A stretch of DNA of 44,999 bases from assembly GCA_902763885.1 (NCBI GenBank), contig CACWTU010000017.1, positions 1 to 44,999 of the forward strand, read 5' to 3'. Shown here one piece after another: positions 7,758-15,681 of this stretch; position 1 is the first letter of the stretch, and each line of letters begins with the position of its first letter. Under the pieces are notes generated by a model that saw nothing but the letters and a program-made list of their open reading frames with translations, was not told the origin of the DNA and did no database searches. Position numbers and translations under genes: made by a program. Source of the stretch: an uncultured Bacteroidales bacterium (GTDB lineage Bacteria; Bacteroidota; Bacteroidia; Bacteroidales; Bacteroidaceae).

Positions 7758-9932
7758 ATGGGTGGCTATAATGGTAGAACGTTGACCAATAATTATCACA
7801 CTCCGGGTACCACCGGTGGCGTGGGCAGCTCAAACAGTGCTGAAGGTACGGACCGCGATGGCGCCCAGTATGCCGTAAGGATTACTGCCGGTGAGGGCGT
7901 CTCCATTACTTATCCCGAGACACCTGATTACGTTTGGAATCAGGATAACTATTACAAGAGTGGAACCGATGTTACGCTCACATGCGACATTCCTGATGGT
8001 AAATACTTTAACTGTTATTCTGTAAACAATGGTGAGATAAGCAATTCAGGCGTTATACAAGGCTCTCATGTGCTGACAGATTTCACTCAGGATGTGGTTA
8101 TATGCCGCCGTTTTGTTGATTATCTGACAGACATTGCCACTGCAACGGTGCAGGAAATCGAAGACCTGACTTATAACGGTCAGGAACAGCATCCTCTGCC
8201 TGTTATTATATCTGAAAATGAGACACTTGTAGAAGGTGCGCATTATACCATCAGTTACGATACGGATTGTACAAACGTAGGCCAGAAGACTATAACTGTT
8301 ACAGGTATCGGTCGTTTCAATGGAACGACGAGCCAGGTGTTCAATATCAAACCGTTTGATATCGGTGGCGAGAACGCTCTGGCCATTAGTGGCGTAGAGG
8401 CTCGCTATGCCCAGACGGGAGACGTTCAGCATCCTGTTCCTAGAGCGATATGCCAGGCTACCCAAAACGCTACCTTATCTGAGGGTACAGACTACTTGCT
8501 TTCATATAGCGATGGCTGCATTCTTGCCGGTGATTACACAATCACTCTGACAGGCCAAGAAAACTATACGGGTCAAAAGGTAATATCATTTACCATTCTT
8601 GATGTTTTAGCTTTGACTGTACATGATAAAACGGATAGCAACGAATACGTTCCCGTATATGGTTATTATGTAGATGATTATAACAAGTGTGAGTTTGTCA
8701 TGCCTGCCGATGAGTTGGCTGCCATGAATGGCAAAGCAATCAAGACCATGAAGTTCTATCTCAAGCAGAAAGCCAGTAATAGTTGGGGCAAGGCTAGTTT
8801 CCGTGTGTTCCTGAAAGAGGTTGACTTTACTACCTTTGACAGCAGTAGTCCTGCCTTTAGCGGCACCGATGATGCAACCATTGTGTATGAAGGAGAACTT
8901 GATGGAACAAAGGATATTATGGAAATATCCTTCAGCACTCCCTATTTATATAAGGGTGGCAACCTGCTCATCGGTGTTTACGAGTATAAGGAAGGTAGTT
9001 ATACGAGAGCCTATTTCTATGGTGAGACTGTAAATGGTTCAAGCATTAGTGGTTGTAGTTCCTCTAGTCTGGATAATATTACTACTCCCGGTCATAAAAA
9101 CTTCCTGCCCAAGACGACGTTCTGGTATGACAATTATGATCTCATCCTTGCCAATGATGACAGCCAGGCCGATGACACAGAAAAGAACACAGCCAAGATC
9201 AGTGAGTTCAACAATAAGACAGTTGATGTGACGCTTAAGGACCGTGTACTCTATAAGGATGGAGAATGGAACACTCTGTGCCTGCCGTTTGATGTGTCAA
9301 CCATCACTGGTCCTTTGAGTGGCGACGGGGTTGAGGTTCAGATACTGAATACAGAGTCATCTAACCTGTCAGGTACTGTTTTGACTCTCAACTTTGACAA
9401 AGAGGCCACCGGTACGATAACCGCCGGCACACCGTTCATCATTAAGTGGACCAAGCCCGATGGTTATGATACTGATCCGGATGCCTTTGACATTATTGAA
9501 CCGGAGTTCAAGGATGTTACCATTTCAAGTGAAACTCCAACACCTCAGAATTTTGCAGGCGGCAGTTTCGTAGGCCAGTATTCATCGTTTAAGGTAGGTG
9601 ACAAGACCAATGGTGATGATGGAAACCTTAATGAGATAATAGTTCTGGGTGGTAACAGCACCATAGGTTATTATGATACTCCAAAGACTCTGCGCACTTT
9701 CCGTGCTCACTTTGAGATTCCTGCACAGCCTGCTCTGAGAGCTATAAGGCGCAGCATAATGAGATTTGCCGATGGCACAACCACCGATGTTATCCTTATT
9801 CAGCCTACAGATACCAAGTCAGGCTGGCAGGAGAGTGATGAATGGTATACCATAGATGGTGTCCTGCTTCCAGGTAAACCTACTGAAAAGGGAATGTATA
9901 TAAACAATGGTGAAACAATTGAAATATTCTAA
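7758..9932 (+). CDS. giant surface protein, 3' part of the frameshifted gene
   Basis: 724 codons counted from ATG 7758, but the frame is open from 7569 and its first ~63 codons continue the GLUG-like repeats (GGIVGY, N-C-F-N-A-G). This is therefore the second half of the gene at 2849, not an independent gene: it has no signal peptide and no promoter of its own. After the repeats come two Ig/MBG-like domains (~130-280), a jelly-roll-like region (~285-465), a domain with W-N-T-L-C-L-P-F-D-V (~504), and a C-terminal tail with G-K-P-T-E-K-G-M-Y-I. That tail resembles the partial gene at 1-99 and may be a sorting signal. If the duplication is real in the cell, this half is probably poorly translated or untranslated. 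Confidence 0.75.
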   Translation: MGGYNGRTLTNNYHTPGTTGGVGSSNSAEGTDRDGAQYAVRITAGEGVSITYPETPDYVWNQDNYYKSGTDVTLTCDIPDGKYFNCYSVNNGEISNSGVIQGSHVLTDFTQDVVICRRFVDYLTDIATATVQEIEDLTYNGQEQHPLPVIISENETLVEGAHYTISYDTDCTNVGQKTITVTGIGRFNGTTSQVFNIKPFDIGGENALAISGVEARYAQTGDVQHPVPRAICQATQNATLSEGTDYLLSYSDGCILAGDYTITLTGQENYTGQKVISFTILDVLALTVHDKTDSNEYVPVYGYYVDDYNKCEFVMPADELAAMNGKAIKTMKFYLKQKASNSWGKASFRVFLKEVDFTTFDSSSPAFSGTDDATIVYEGELDGTKDIMEISFSTPYLYKGGNLLIGVYEYKEGSYTRAYFYGETVNGSSISGCSSSSLDNITTPGHKNFLPKTTFWYDNYDLILANDDSQADDTEKNTAKISEFNNKTVDVTLKDRVLYKDGEWNTLCLPFDVSTITGPLSGDGVEVQILNTESSNLSGTVLTLNFDKEATGTITAGTPFIIKWTKPDGYDTDPDAFDIIEPEFKDVTISSETPTPQNFAGGSFVGQYSSFKVGDKTNGDDGNLNEIIVLGGNSTIGYYDTPKTLRTFRAHFEIPAQPALRAIRRSIMRFADGTTTDVILIQPTDTKSGWQESDEWYTIDGVLLPGKPTEKGMYINNGETIEIF

Positions 9933-9938
9933 AGCGTT

Positions 9939-10076
9939 ATGGATACAAATAAAAAGATATATATCAAGCCCTCAACACAGGTCTATGATTTTAAGATGGA
10001 GTCAAATCTGCTGGTGGCAAGCCAGTTGAGGGGGGATGCTCCTTTGATTTGGGGCAATCCGGGATTTGACCGCTAA
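9939..10076 (+). CDS. small companion peptide, 45 aa, YIKPST family
   Basis: Starts 6 bases after the giant gene's stop, so it is very likely co-transcribed. Sequence features: MDTNKK, then Y-I-K-P-S-T-Q-V-Y, a central M and L-L-V-A-S, then L-I-W-G-N-P-G near the end. It matches the peptide at 134-259 in length, in the YIKPST block and in the W..PG tail, and it has the same position behind a protein with the same C-terminal tail. No membrane segment or signal peptide is seen. Function unknown. The conserved block combined with variable ends would fit a leader peptide or a small binding partner, but that is speculation. Confidence 0.7.
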   Translation: MDTNKKIYIKPSTQVYDFKMESNLLVASQLRGDAPLIWGNPGFDR

Positions 10077-10078
10077 AT

Positions 10079-10229
10079 AAAATTGAAAATTGAGAATTGA
10101 AAATTGAAAATTAGCCATGCGGTGCGTTAACAAGCACATGCGTTAATAGCCCGCGACATTAAAAGGCGCTCGAAAGATTTTTCGAACGCCTTTTTCAATT
10201 TTCAATTTTCAATTTTCAATTTTCAATTT
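10079..10229. repeat. GAAAATT-armed dispersed element, copy A
   Basis: Heptad repeats of AATTGAAAATTG (10079-10112) face inverted heptads of CAATTTTCAATT (10196-10229). Between them lie the block CCATGCGGTGCGT (10115-10127) and a terminator hairpin. A second copy with the same arms and the same block is at 32496-32603. The right arm runs into the relA 3' end and supplies its last codon and stop. Confidence 0.7.
10161..10195. terminator. intrinsic terminator between the giant gene and relA
   Basis: A 14-bp stem with one mismatch (10162-10175 with 10180-10193) around GATT, flanked by A and T runs. It can end transcription from the peptide gene on the plus strand and from relA on the minus strand. 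Confidence 0.75.
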
Positions 10230-12394
10230 ATTCTTTCAATTTCTCTCACGCCCTTAATCTGCTTAAGCTTCTTGACCAGGCGGTCCAGTGATGACAGGTC
10301 ACTAACCAGCACCGTAAGCCGTCCCTGGAACAGACCACCGTTTGAGTCAATGTTTATTGAGCGCATCAGGGTATCGGGCTCCTTGTTTATTACGGATGAT
10401 ATGTTTGAAATTATGCCTATGTCATCCTGCCCTATAACGTTGAGTGTTATGCTGTACTGGCTGCCGCTCTTGCCTGACCAGCGGGCACGAACAATGCGGT
10501 ACGGATAGCGCTCCCTCATACGTAGTAGGTTGGGGCATGAACTGCGGTGAATCCTTATGCCGCCGTTGATGCTTACGAATCCGGTAACATCATCTCCGTA
10601 AATGGGGTGGCAGCATCCGGCCATCTTGAATTCAATGCCGGTAAGGTTATCACCTATAACCAGTACGTCAGTATCCTGGGCGGCTTTCCTTTCAGGATCC
10701 GTAAAGGTTTTCTCTATGTCAAAATCCTCAGCGTGATGCACCTCCTGCTCCGCCTGGGCGTGCATCTCCTCATATGCTTTCAGAACGTCATCGACAGTAA
10801 TCTCATCCTCCATGAGAGCATGGAAGAACGGGGTCTGGCCCTTGTAGCCCATGCGGACAATAAGGCGTGACATGTCGCTTTCCGATATATCTATCTTGCG
10901 GTTCTTGAACCGGCGCTGAAGGAGCTCCTTGCCGGCCTGAGCCTCACGGTTGCGTATCTCGTTTATGCCCTGGCGTATGCGCATGCGGGCACGTGACGTA
11001 ACAGCTATGTTGAGCCAGTCTTGCTTGGGCGTCTGGGTGGACGATGTCAGCACCTCCACGGTATCGCCGCTCTGCAGCTTGTGGCTGATGCGTACGTTGC
11101 GGCCTCCTACACGTGCACCTACGCAGGTAAGACCCAGCTTGCTGTGAATGGAGAATGCAAAGTCCAAAACCGTTGCGCCCTTGGGCAGCTGACGTACCTC
11201 ACCGTTAGGAGTGAATACGAATATCTCCTCCTGATACATGTCCAGCACAAAGTCCTTGCGCATCTCATCGGGACTGGAATTGTGCTCCAGTATTTCACGT
11301 ATGCCGGCCATGATATTGTCAGCAGCACCCTCACTCTTAATGCCCTTGTATGACCAGTGGGCTGCCAGACCGCGTTCCGCGATGTCATCCATGCGGCGCG
11401 TACGTATCTGTATCTCCACCCAGCGGTTCTCGGGACCGTTTACAGTGATGTGCAATGACTCGTAACCGTTGCTCTTGGGCACGCTCAGCCAGTCACGCAG
11501 GCGCTTGGGGTTGGGCTGGTACATATCGGTCACAATACTATAGACCTGCCAGCATTGGGCCTTTTCCTTATCGGCCGGCGAATCCAGTATTATGCGTATG
11601 GCAAACAGGTCATAGATGTGGTCCAGAGTGGTGTTCTGCGCCTTCATCTTGTTCCAGATGCTTGAAATGGATTTGGTGCGGCCCTTTATGGTGAACTTGA
11701 GCCCGGCCTCTTCCAAACGTTGCTTTACCGGTTCGATAAATGACTTAATGTAAGCCTCACGTGCACGCTTGGTCTCGTTGAGCTGACGTGCTATATCATC
11801 ATAAATGTCACGGTGCTCATACTTGACCACCATGTCTTCCATTTCACTTTTGATGGCGTACAGGCCCAGGCGGTGTGCCATGGGGATATAGAGCAGGCGG
11901 CACTCCTCAGTTACATGCAGGCGGTAGTCCGTATCGGCCGTGTTGGCCAGCATCTGCATGAGTACGTAGCGGTCAGCAATAAGGCAGATAATTACGCGGA
12001 CATCCTCGGCAAATGATACCAGTAGCTTGCGGAAGTTCTCATCGGCTATGGAATCATGCTTGGAATAGAGGTCCTTTACGCGGCACATGCCCTGGATGAG
12101 CTGCGCCGCATCCTGGCCAAACTGCTGCTGAAACTGCTCCGGAGCAATAAGGCCCTGCTGTACCATGGGGTCAAACAGCGCAGTCAGCAACGAGGCTTTT
12201 TTAAGCCCTGTCTTTTCTATGATGACAATGCCGGTCCTGATGCACCGCTCCAGCATGGGAATCCCATGAGAATCCGTTCCGTAGGCTCCCTTTTCAATGC
12301 CTTCACGGAGCAAACCCTTGAGCCTGCGCCAGTCATCCTCCTCAAACAGCGGCTTGGCTGCCTTGATCAATTCCCTGTATATACCGTAATTCAT
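10223..12394 (-). CDS. relA: RelA/SpoT-family (p)ppGpp synthetase, hydrolase site degenerate
   Basis: 723 aa, the usual RSH length and order: degenerate HD hydrolase domain (~1-180), synthetase domain (~220-370), TGS (~395-455), conserved Cys region (A-G-C-C-H-P, ~590) and a C-terminal ACT domain (~645-720). The synthetase keeps GRTKSISSIWNKM and S-N-G-Y-E-S-L-H, plus the E-I-Q-I-R-T and AAHW-Y-K signatures. The hydrolase domain has lost the metal-binding HD pair: where LLHD is expected it reads A-L-F-D-P. I therefore expect a synthesis-only enzyme of the stringent response, like proteobacterial RelA, with a separate SpoT-like enzyme elsewhere in the genome (inference). Its stop codon lies in the dispersed repeat at 10079-10229. 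Confidence 0.9.
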   Translation of the reverse strand: MNYGIYRELIKAAKPLFEEDDWRRLKGLLREGIEKGAYGTDSHGIPMLERCIRTGIVIIEKTGLKKASLLTALFDPMVQQGLIAPEQFQQQFGQDAAQLIQGMCRVKDLYSKHDSIADENFRKLLVSFAEDVRVIICLIADRYVLMQMLANTADTDYRLHVTEECRLLYIPMAHRLGLYAIKSEMEDMVVKYEHRDIYDDIARQLNETKRAREAYIKSFIEPVKQRLEEAGLKFTIKGRTKSISSIWNKMKAQNTTLDHIYDLFAIRIILDSPADKEKAQCWQVYSIVTDMYQPNPKRLRDWLSVPKSNGYESLHITVNGPENRWVEIQIRTRRMDDIAERGLAAHWSYKGIKSEGAADNIMAGIREILEHNSSPDEMRKDFVLDMYQEEIFVFTPNGEVRQLPKGATVLDFAFSIHSKLGLTCVGARVGGRNVRISHKLQSGDTVEVLTSSTQTPKQDWLNIAVTSRARMRIRQGINEIRNREAQAGKELLQRRFKNRKIDISESDMSRLIVRMGYKGQTPFFHALMEDEITVDDVLKAYEEMHAQAEQEVHHAEDFDIEKTFTDPERKAAQDTDVLVIGDNLTGIEFKMAGCCHPIYGDDVTGFVSINGGIRIHRSSCPNLLRMRERYPYRIVRARWSGKSGSQYSITLNVIGQDDIGIISNISSVINKEPDTLMRSINIDSNGGLFQGRLTVLVSDLSSLDRLVKKLKQIKGVREIERIN

Positions 12395-12401
12395 ACCGAT
12401 G

Positions 12402-12409
12402 CAAAAGTA
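12402..12409 (-). promoter_or_regulatory. -7 box for relA, nearly leaderless
   Basis: TACTTTTG on the minus strand, a full TAnnTTTG match, lies 7 bases before the relA ATG. The transcript would have almost no leader. Confidence 0.5.
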
Positions 12410-12430
12410 GGCTTATTTATGAAAATACTG

Positions 12431-12438
12431 TATTTTTG
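12431..12438 (+). promoter_or_regulatory. -7 box for the barrel protein gene
   Basis: TATTTTTG matches TAnnTTTG, 45 bases before the ATG at 12484. It is divergent from and close to the relA box. Confidence 0.5.
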
Positions 12439-12483
12439 TACCCCAAAAAGGACATTCAATAATTAATAAACAACATATTCGGC

Positions 12484-13080
12484 ATGAAAAAGTTTATTTT
12501 GTTGGCTGCAGTTGCAATGTTGACAGTAACAAATGTAAGTGCACAGAGTGATTCACGTGATTCAAAGCATGAAGTAGCTGTTTCATACGGTTCCCTTTCA
12601 AATTCCGATTGGCTTAACATATTTGAAAATGTCATCGGAGCTATTTTTGGTGAAAATTATGAGGATGACACTTTCTTTGGTCCTATTGGTCTGGAGTATT
12701 TCTATCACCTTAAACCTTGGTTGGGTGTGGGTGCTATAGCAACCTATGGTCAGTTGACCCAGGATGCTATCAAAGGTGATGACAAGGTAGGAAAAAAATC
12801 CAATTACTATTTTACTGCTATGCCTGCCGTTAAGTTTGACTGGTTGCGTGGTAACGTAGTAGGTCTCTATTCAAAATTGGGTGCCGGTGTCACTATGCGT
12901 AGGGAAATCAGGGAGTTCGATGGAGATAGAGCAGAGTATAACACTGATAAAACGGATTTTCATTTTAATTGGCAAGTCTCCCTTATAGGCATTGAAGTAG
13001 GTAAAAGCTTGCGCGGATTTGCCGAAGGCGGATTCGGAGAACAAGGAGTGCTGATGCTAGGCCTCCGCTACAAATTCTGA
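12484..13080 (+). CDS. outer-membrane beta-barrel-like protein
   Basis: 198 aa. A signal peptide ends at V-S-A-Q (~residue 20). The mature part alternates polar and hydrophobic residues in short strands (for example V-V-G-L-Y-S-K-L-G-A-G-V and G-V-L-M-L-G-L-R-Y-K-F) and finishes in phenylalanine, as expected for a small outer-membrane barrel. No specific family is recognised; it resembles the generic porin-like or OmpW/OmpX-size barrels annotated in Bacteroidales. It is transcribed alone, divergent from relA, with the MITE-like element right after it. Substrate or partner unknown. Confidence 0.65.
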   Translation: MKKFILLAAVAMLTVTNVSAQSDSRDSKHEVAVSYGSLSNSDWLNIFENVIGAIFGENYEDDTFFGPIGLEYFYHLKPWLGVGAIATYGQLTQDAIKGDDKVGKKSNYYFTAMPAVKFDWLRGNVVGLYSKLGAGVTMRREIREFDGDRAEYNTDKTDFHFNWQVSLIGIEVGKSLRGFAEGGFGEQGVLMLGLRYKF

Positions 13081-13100
13081 TAAGGTTTCCCCTTGCAGTA

Positions 13101-13374
13101 GCCGGACATCCGTTTTTGGGACCATTAGTGTAGAGGCGTTAAGCGCAGTACCCTGGAGGATCCCGTTAAGAACGGCGCATGTCTGAGGCACGTTAGACCC
13201 CGAAGGGGGCTAAAAGGCCGAGTTCGACGTTTAGGGTCCGTAGGGGTACGGAGTAGCCTCGGAACGTTGCGTCCCAAAAACGAATGTCCGGCGTCAGCCA
13301 CGGAACGTCGTCTCTCTAAAACGAATGTCCGGCGTCAGCCACGGAACGTCGTGTCCCAAAAACGGATGTCCGGC
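13101..13374. mobile_element. MITE-like element with 22-bp inverted ends
   Basis: GCCGGACATCCGTTTTTGGG plus AC at 13101-13122 returns as an exact inverted copy at 13353-13374. The interior has no usable ORF but contains hairpins (TTAG-CCCC-gaa-GGGG-CTAA at 13194-13214; TCCGTA-GGGG-TACGGA at 13236-13251). The right side carries tandem 41-bp units. No clear target-site duplication flanks it. It could be a non-autonomous transposon or a structured RNA or DNA element; I cannot name a family. It fills most of the 377-base gap between genes. Confidence 0.55.
13260..13374 (+). repeat. three tandem 41-bp units
   Basis: Units begin at CGGAACGT at 13260, 13301 and 13342 (exactly 41 bases apart; the third is cut at 33). 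Each contains an end-like sequence, AAAACGAATGTCCGGC in the first two and AAAACGGATGTCCGGC in the last. Only the last matches the left inverted end perfectly, which suggests the terminal sequence was multiplied by local duplication. Confidence 0.75.
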
Positions 13375-13429
13375 GGTGTTCATTAAAGAAATAATCTGCC
13401 AAAAATTCCGTATAAAGAGATAAAGTGTG

Positions 13430-13437
13430 TATTTTTG
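13430..13437 (+). promoter_or_regulatory. -7 box for the sigma-54 activator operon
   Basis: TATTTTTG matches TAnnTTTG, 20 bases before the ATG at 13458, just after the MITE-like element. Confidence 0.5.
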
Positions 13438-13457
13438 TCACACTATATTATTGAAGC

Positions 13458-14675
13458 ATGAATCTGGAAGAGATACAGAGAATGAAGCAGAGGTTCCGGA
13501 TCATCGGAAACTCACCGGAAATGAACCGCGCCATAGATGTAGCCATACAGGTGGCACCTACTGACTTGACGGTTCTGATAACAGGTGAGAGCGGTGCCGG
13601 AAAGGATGTTTTTCCACGCATTATACATGAGAACAGCCTGCGCAAGACCAAGAAGTATCTGGCTGTAAACTGCGGCGCAATACCGGAGGGCACCATTGAC
13701 TCAGAGCTGTTCGGACATATCAAGGGCGCATTTACCAATGCTATCAGTGACCGCAAGGGTTATTTCGGTGAGGCTGATGGCGGAACCATATTCCTGGATG
13801 AGGTGGCTGAACTGCCGCTTGCCACCCAGGCCCGCCTGCTCCGTGTACTTGAGTCCGGTGAGTTCATCCGCGTGGGCTCCAGCACCGTTGAGAAGACCAA
13901 TGTCCGCATAGTAGCGGCAACCAATGTCGATCTGCTTAAGGCGATAGAGCAGGGGCGTTTCCGTGAGGATCTCTTCTACCGTTTGAGTACCATTCCCATC
14001 AAGGTACCGCCACTGCGTGAACGTGGGGCCGATGTGCTGCTGCTGTTCCGCAAGTTTGCAGCCGATTGTGCCGAGAAATACCGCATGCCTGCAGTGCAGC
14101 TCTCTGAGGATGCCAAGCAGATGCTCATGACCTATCACTGGCCCGGCAATGTGCGTCAGCTCAAGAATATCACCGAGCAGATTTCAATCATGGCACCGCA
14201 GCGTGTCATCACTGCGGATATGCTGCAGGAGTATCTGCCTGACCGCCGTACCTCAATGCTTCCTATGATTACAGGAGGGCAGCGTCAGGAAAACTCATTC
14301 GAGAATGAGCGTGAGATACTCTACAAGGTGCTTTTTGATTTGCGTCGTGACGTAACTGACCTTAAGGCCCAGGTAAGCAGCCTTTCGCAGGGAAAGCCAC
14401 CTGTCCAGCAGCCTGTGTCAATAATCACGCCCGATGACGGCCTGACCACAGTCCAAAACATTCCTTCCGGCTCCAAAAAGAGTACTCAACCTGATGATGA
14501 CATTCAGGATACGGAGGTGTATGTTGAGGAGACCCTCTCACTTGATGAGGTAGAGAAAGACATGATCAAACGTGCCCTTGCCAAACATGGAGGCAAGCGT
14601 CGTGGCGCTGCTGCAGACCTGAATATTTCAGAGCGCACTCTGTACCGTAAAATCAAAGAGTATAACCTGGAATGA
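13458..14675 (+). CDS. sigma-54-type AAA+ activator with Fis HTH, no receiver domain
   Basis: 405 aa. The AAA+ domain (~15-240) has Walker A GESGAGKD (43-50), Walker B G-G-T-I-F-L-D-E-V (~108-116), and arginine-finger and sensor segments (F-R-E-D-L-F-Y-R-L, W-P-G-N-V-R-Q-L). The sigma-54 contact loop reads GAFTNA (90-95) instead of the standard GAFTGA. A variable linker precedes a C-terminal Fis-type helix-turn-helix (~365-405, ISERTLYRKI). There is no N-terminal receiver, so it may be constitutively active or controlled by its short N-terminus. First gene of an operon with lptE, a TPR-like gene and secG, an arrangement I recall in Bacteroidales. Its stop overlaps the lptE ATG by 4 bases. Confidence 0.85.
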   Translation: MNLEEIQRMKQRFRIIGNSPEMNRAIDVAIQVAPTDLTVLITGESGAGKDVFPRIIHENSLRKTKKYLAVNCGAIPEGTIDSELFGHIKGAFTNAISDRKGYFGEADGGTIFLDEVAELPLATQARLLRVLESGEFIRVGSSTVEKTNVRIVAATNVDLLKAIEQGRFREDLFYRLSTIPIKVPPLRERGADVLLLFRKFAADCAEKYRMPAVQLSEDAKQMLMTYHWPGNVRQLKNITEQISIMAPQRVITADMLQEYLPDRRTSMLPMITGGQRQENSFENEREILYKVLFDLRRDVTDLKAQVSSLSQGKPPVQQPVSIITPDDGLTTVQNIPSGSKKSTQPDDDIQDTEVYVEETLSLDEVEKDMIKRALAKHGGKRRGAAADLNISERTLYRKIKEYNLE

Positions 14676-15190
14676 GACACGGTATCATTAAGACAGTTAT
14701 GGTGGCGCTTGCATCGGTCCTGCTGATGCAGGGGTGTACGGTGTCGTACAAGCTGAACGGTGCGTCAATTGACTATAATACAATCAAGACCATAACACTG
14801 GAGACATTCTCAAACCGTGCGGCATACCAGTGGGCGCCCATGGCCCCCATGTTCAATAACACTCTGAGTGACAGATATAACAGCCAGACAAAGTTACGCC
14901 AGGTAAAACGTGACGGTGATCTGGTAATATCGGGCGAGATTGTATCGTATGACCAGACCAACAAGTCAATCTCAGCCGATGGCTACTCATCAATGGTCCA
15001 GCTTAAGATGACAGTCAAGGTCAAGTTTACAAACAATAAGCAACACAATGATGACTTTGACAAGACATTCTCTGCCAATCGTGAATATGACTCGTCACAA
15101 CAGCTCTCCGCCGTTCAGGAAGAGCTTGTCCAGCAGATGATTGATGATATCGTAGACCAGGTGTTTAATGCAACCGTAGCCAACTGGTAA
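14672..15190 (+). CDS. lptE: LptE-like lipopolysaccharide assembly lipoprotein
   Basis: 172 aa. Lipoprotein signal with lipobox M-Q-G-C (~22), then a small alpha/beta fold typical of the LptE family: N-terminal strand V-S-Y-K-L-N-G, T-L-S-D-R-Y, and L-V-I-S-G-E-I. LptE plugs and chaperones the outer-membrane LptD barrel during LPS delivery to the surface. It overlaps the activator stop by 4 bases and the next gene by 1 base (TAATG), so translation is likely coupled. LptE is poorly conserved; the call rests on size, lipobox, these motifs and the operon context. Confidence 0.8.
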   Translation: MRHGIIKTVMVALASVLLMQGCTVSYKLNGASIDYNTIKTITLETFSNRAAYQWAPMAPMFNNTLSDRYNSQTKLRQVKRDGDLVISGEIVSYDQTNKSISADGYSSMVQLKMTVKVKFTNNKQHNDDFDKTFSANREYDSSQQLSAVQEELVQQMIDDIVDQVFNATVANW

Positions 15191-15678
15191 TGGGAGAGGG
15201 TAAGGATGAACGCCTGATGTTCCTGTTAGACTCCTTTCTGGAGGATAAGGAGGATTGCTCAGTCCATGACCGGGTGCTTGGTGCCGTTCCGATGGACTAT
15301 GTATCTGATTATCTGAGTACCCCCGATAAATCAGAGACAGGTGCTGAGAGCGCCATCCGCTCTAAGACAGAGCAGCTTTTGGATGCGTTCCTGGCTTCAG
15401 ACCATGAGAGGCCGTCGTTCAGTCTGCATCTGCAGACGCCGGGAGATAATTTGCCGGATGTTGCGGATGCCGATGCCCGGGAGGAAGATACGGAACAGCT
15501 TGATGAATCGTATTTTACCGAGACTCTTGCGCGTATCTACCTAAAACAACGCAGATATGACAAGGCATTGGAAATTATTCGGTCTCTTTATTTGAATTTT
15601 CCGAATAAAAGCATTTACTTTGCGGACCAAATCCGGTATTTGGATATTTTAGTTAGGATAAATCAAAAAAATAAATAG
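15190..15678 (+). CDS. TPR-like protein in the lptE-secG operon
   Basis: 162 aa, no signal peptide or membrane segment, very acidic in the first two thirds. Residues ~115-150 (E-T-L-A-R-I-Y-L-K-Q-R-R-Y-D-K-A-L-E-I-I) look like one tetratricopeptide helix pair, a fold used for protein contacts. The ATG shares its A with the lptE TAA (TAATG), and secG follows after 3 bases. The position is conserved in related operons as I recall, but no function is assigned. Probably a cytoplasmic protein linked to envelope biogenesis; this is inference from neighbours only. Confidence 0.7.
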   Translation: MGEGKDERLMFLLDSFLEDKEDCSVHDRVLGAVPMDYVSDYLSTPDKSETGAESAIRSKTEQLLDAFLASDHERPSFSLHLQTPGDNLPDVADADAREEDTEQLDESYFTETLARIYLKQRRYDKALEIIRSLYLNFPNKSIYFADQIRYLDILVRINQKNK

Positions 15679-15681
15679 AAA

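Noticed and set aside
13194-13251. tRNA-like hairpins inside the MITE-like element
   Set aside because: The hairpins do not assemble into a cloverleaf and no anticodon arm or acceptor stem is present.
13260-13374. CRISPR array
   Set aside because: The units are directly abutting 41-bp copies without variable spacers and no cas genes are near.
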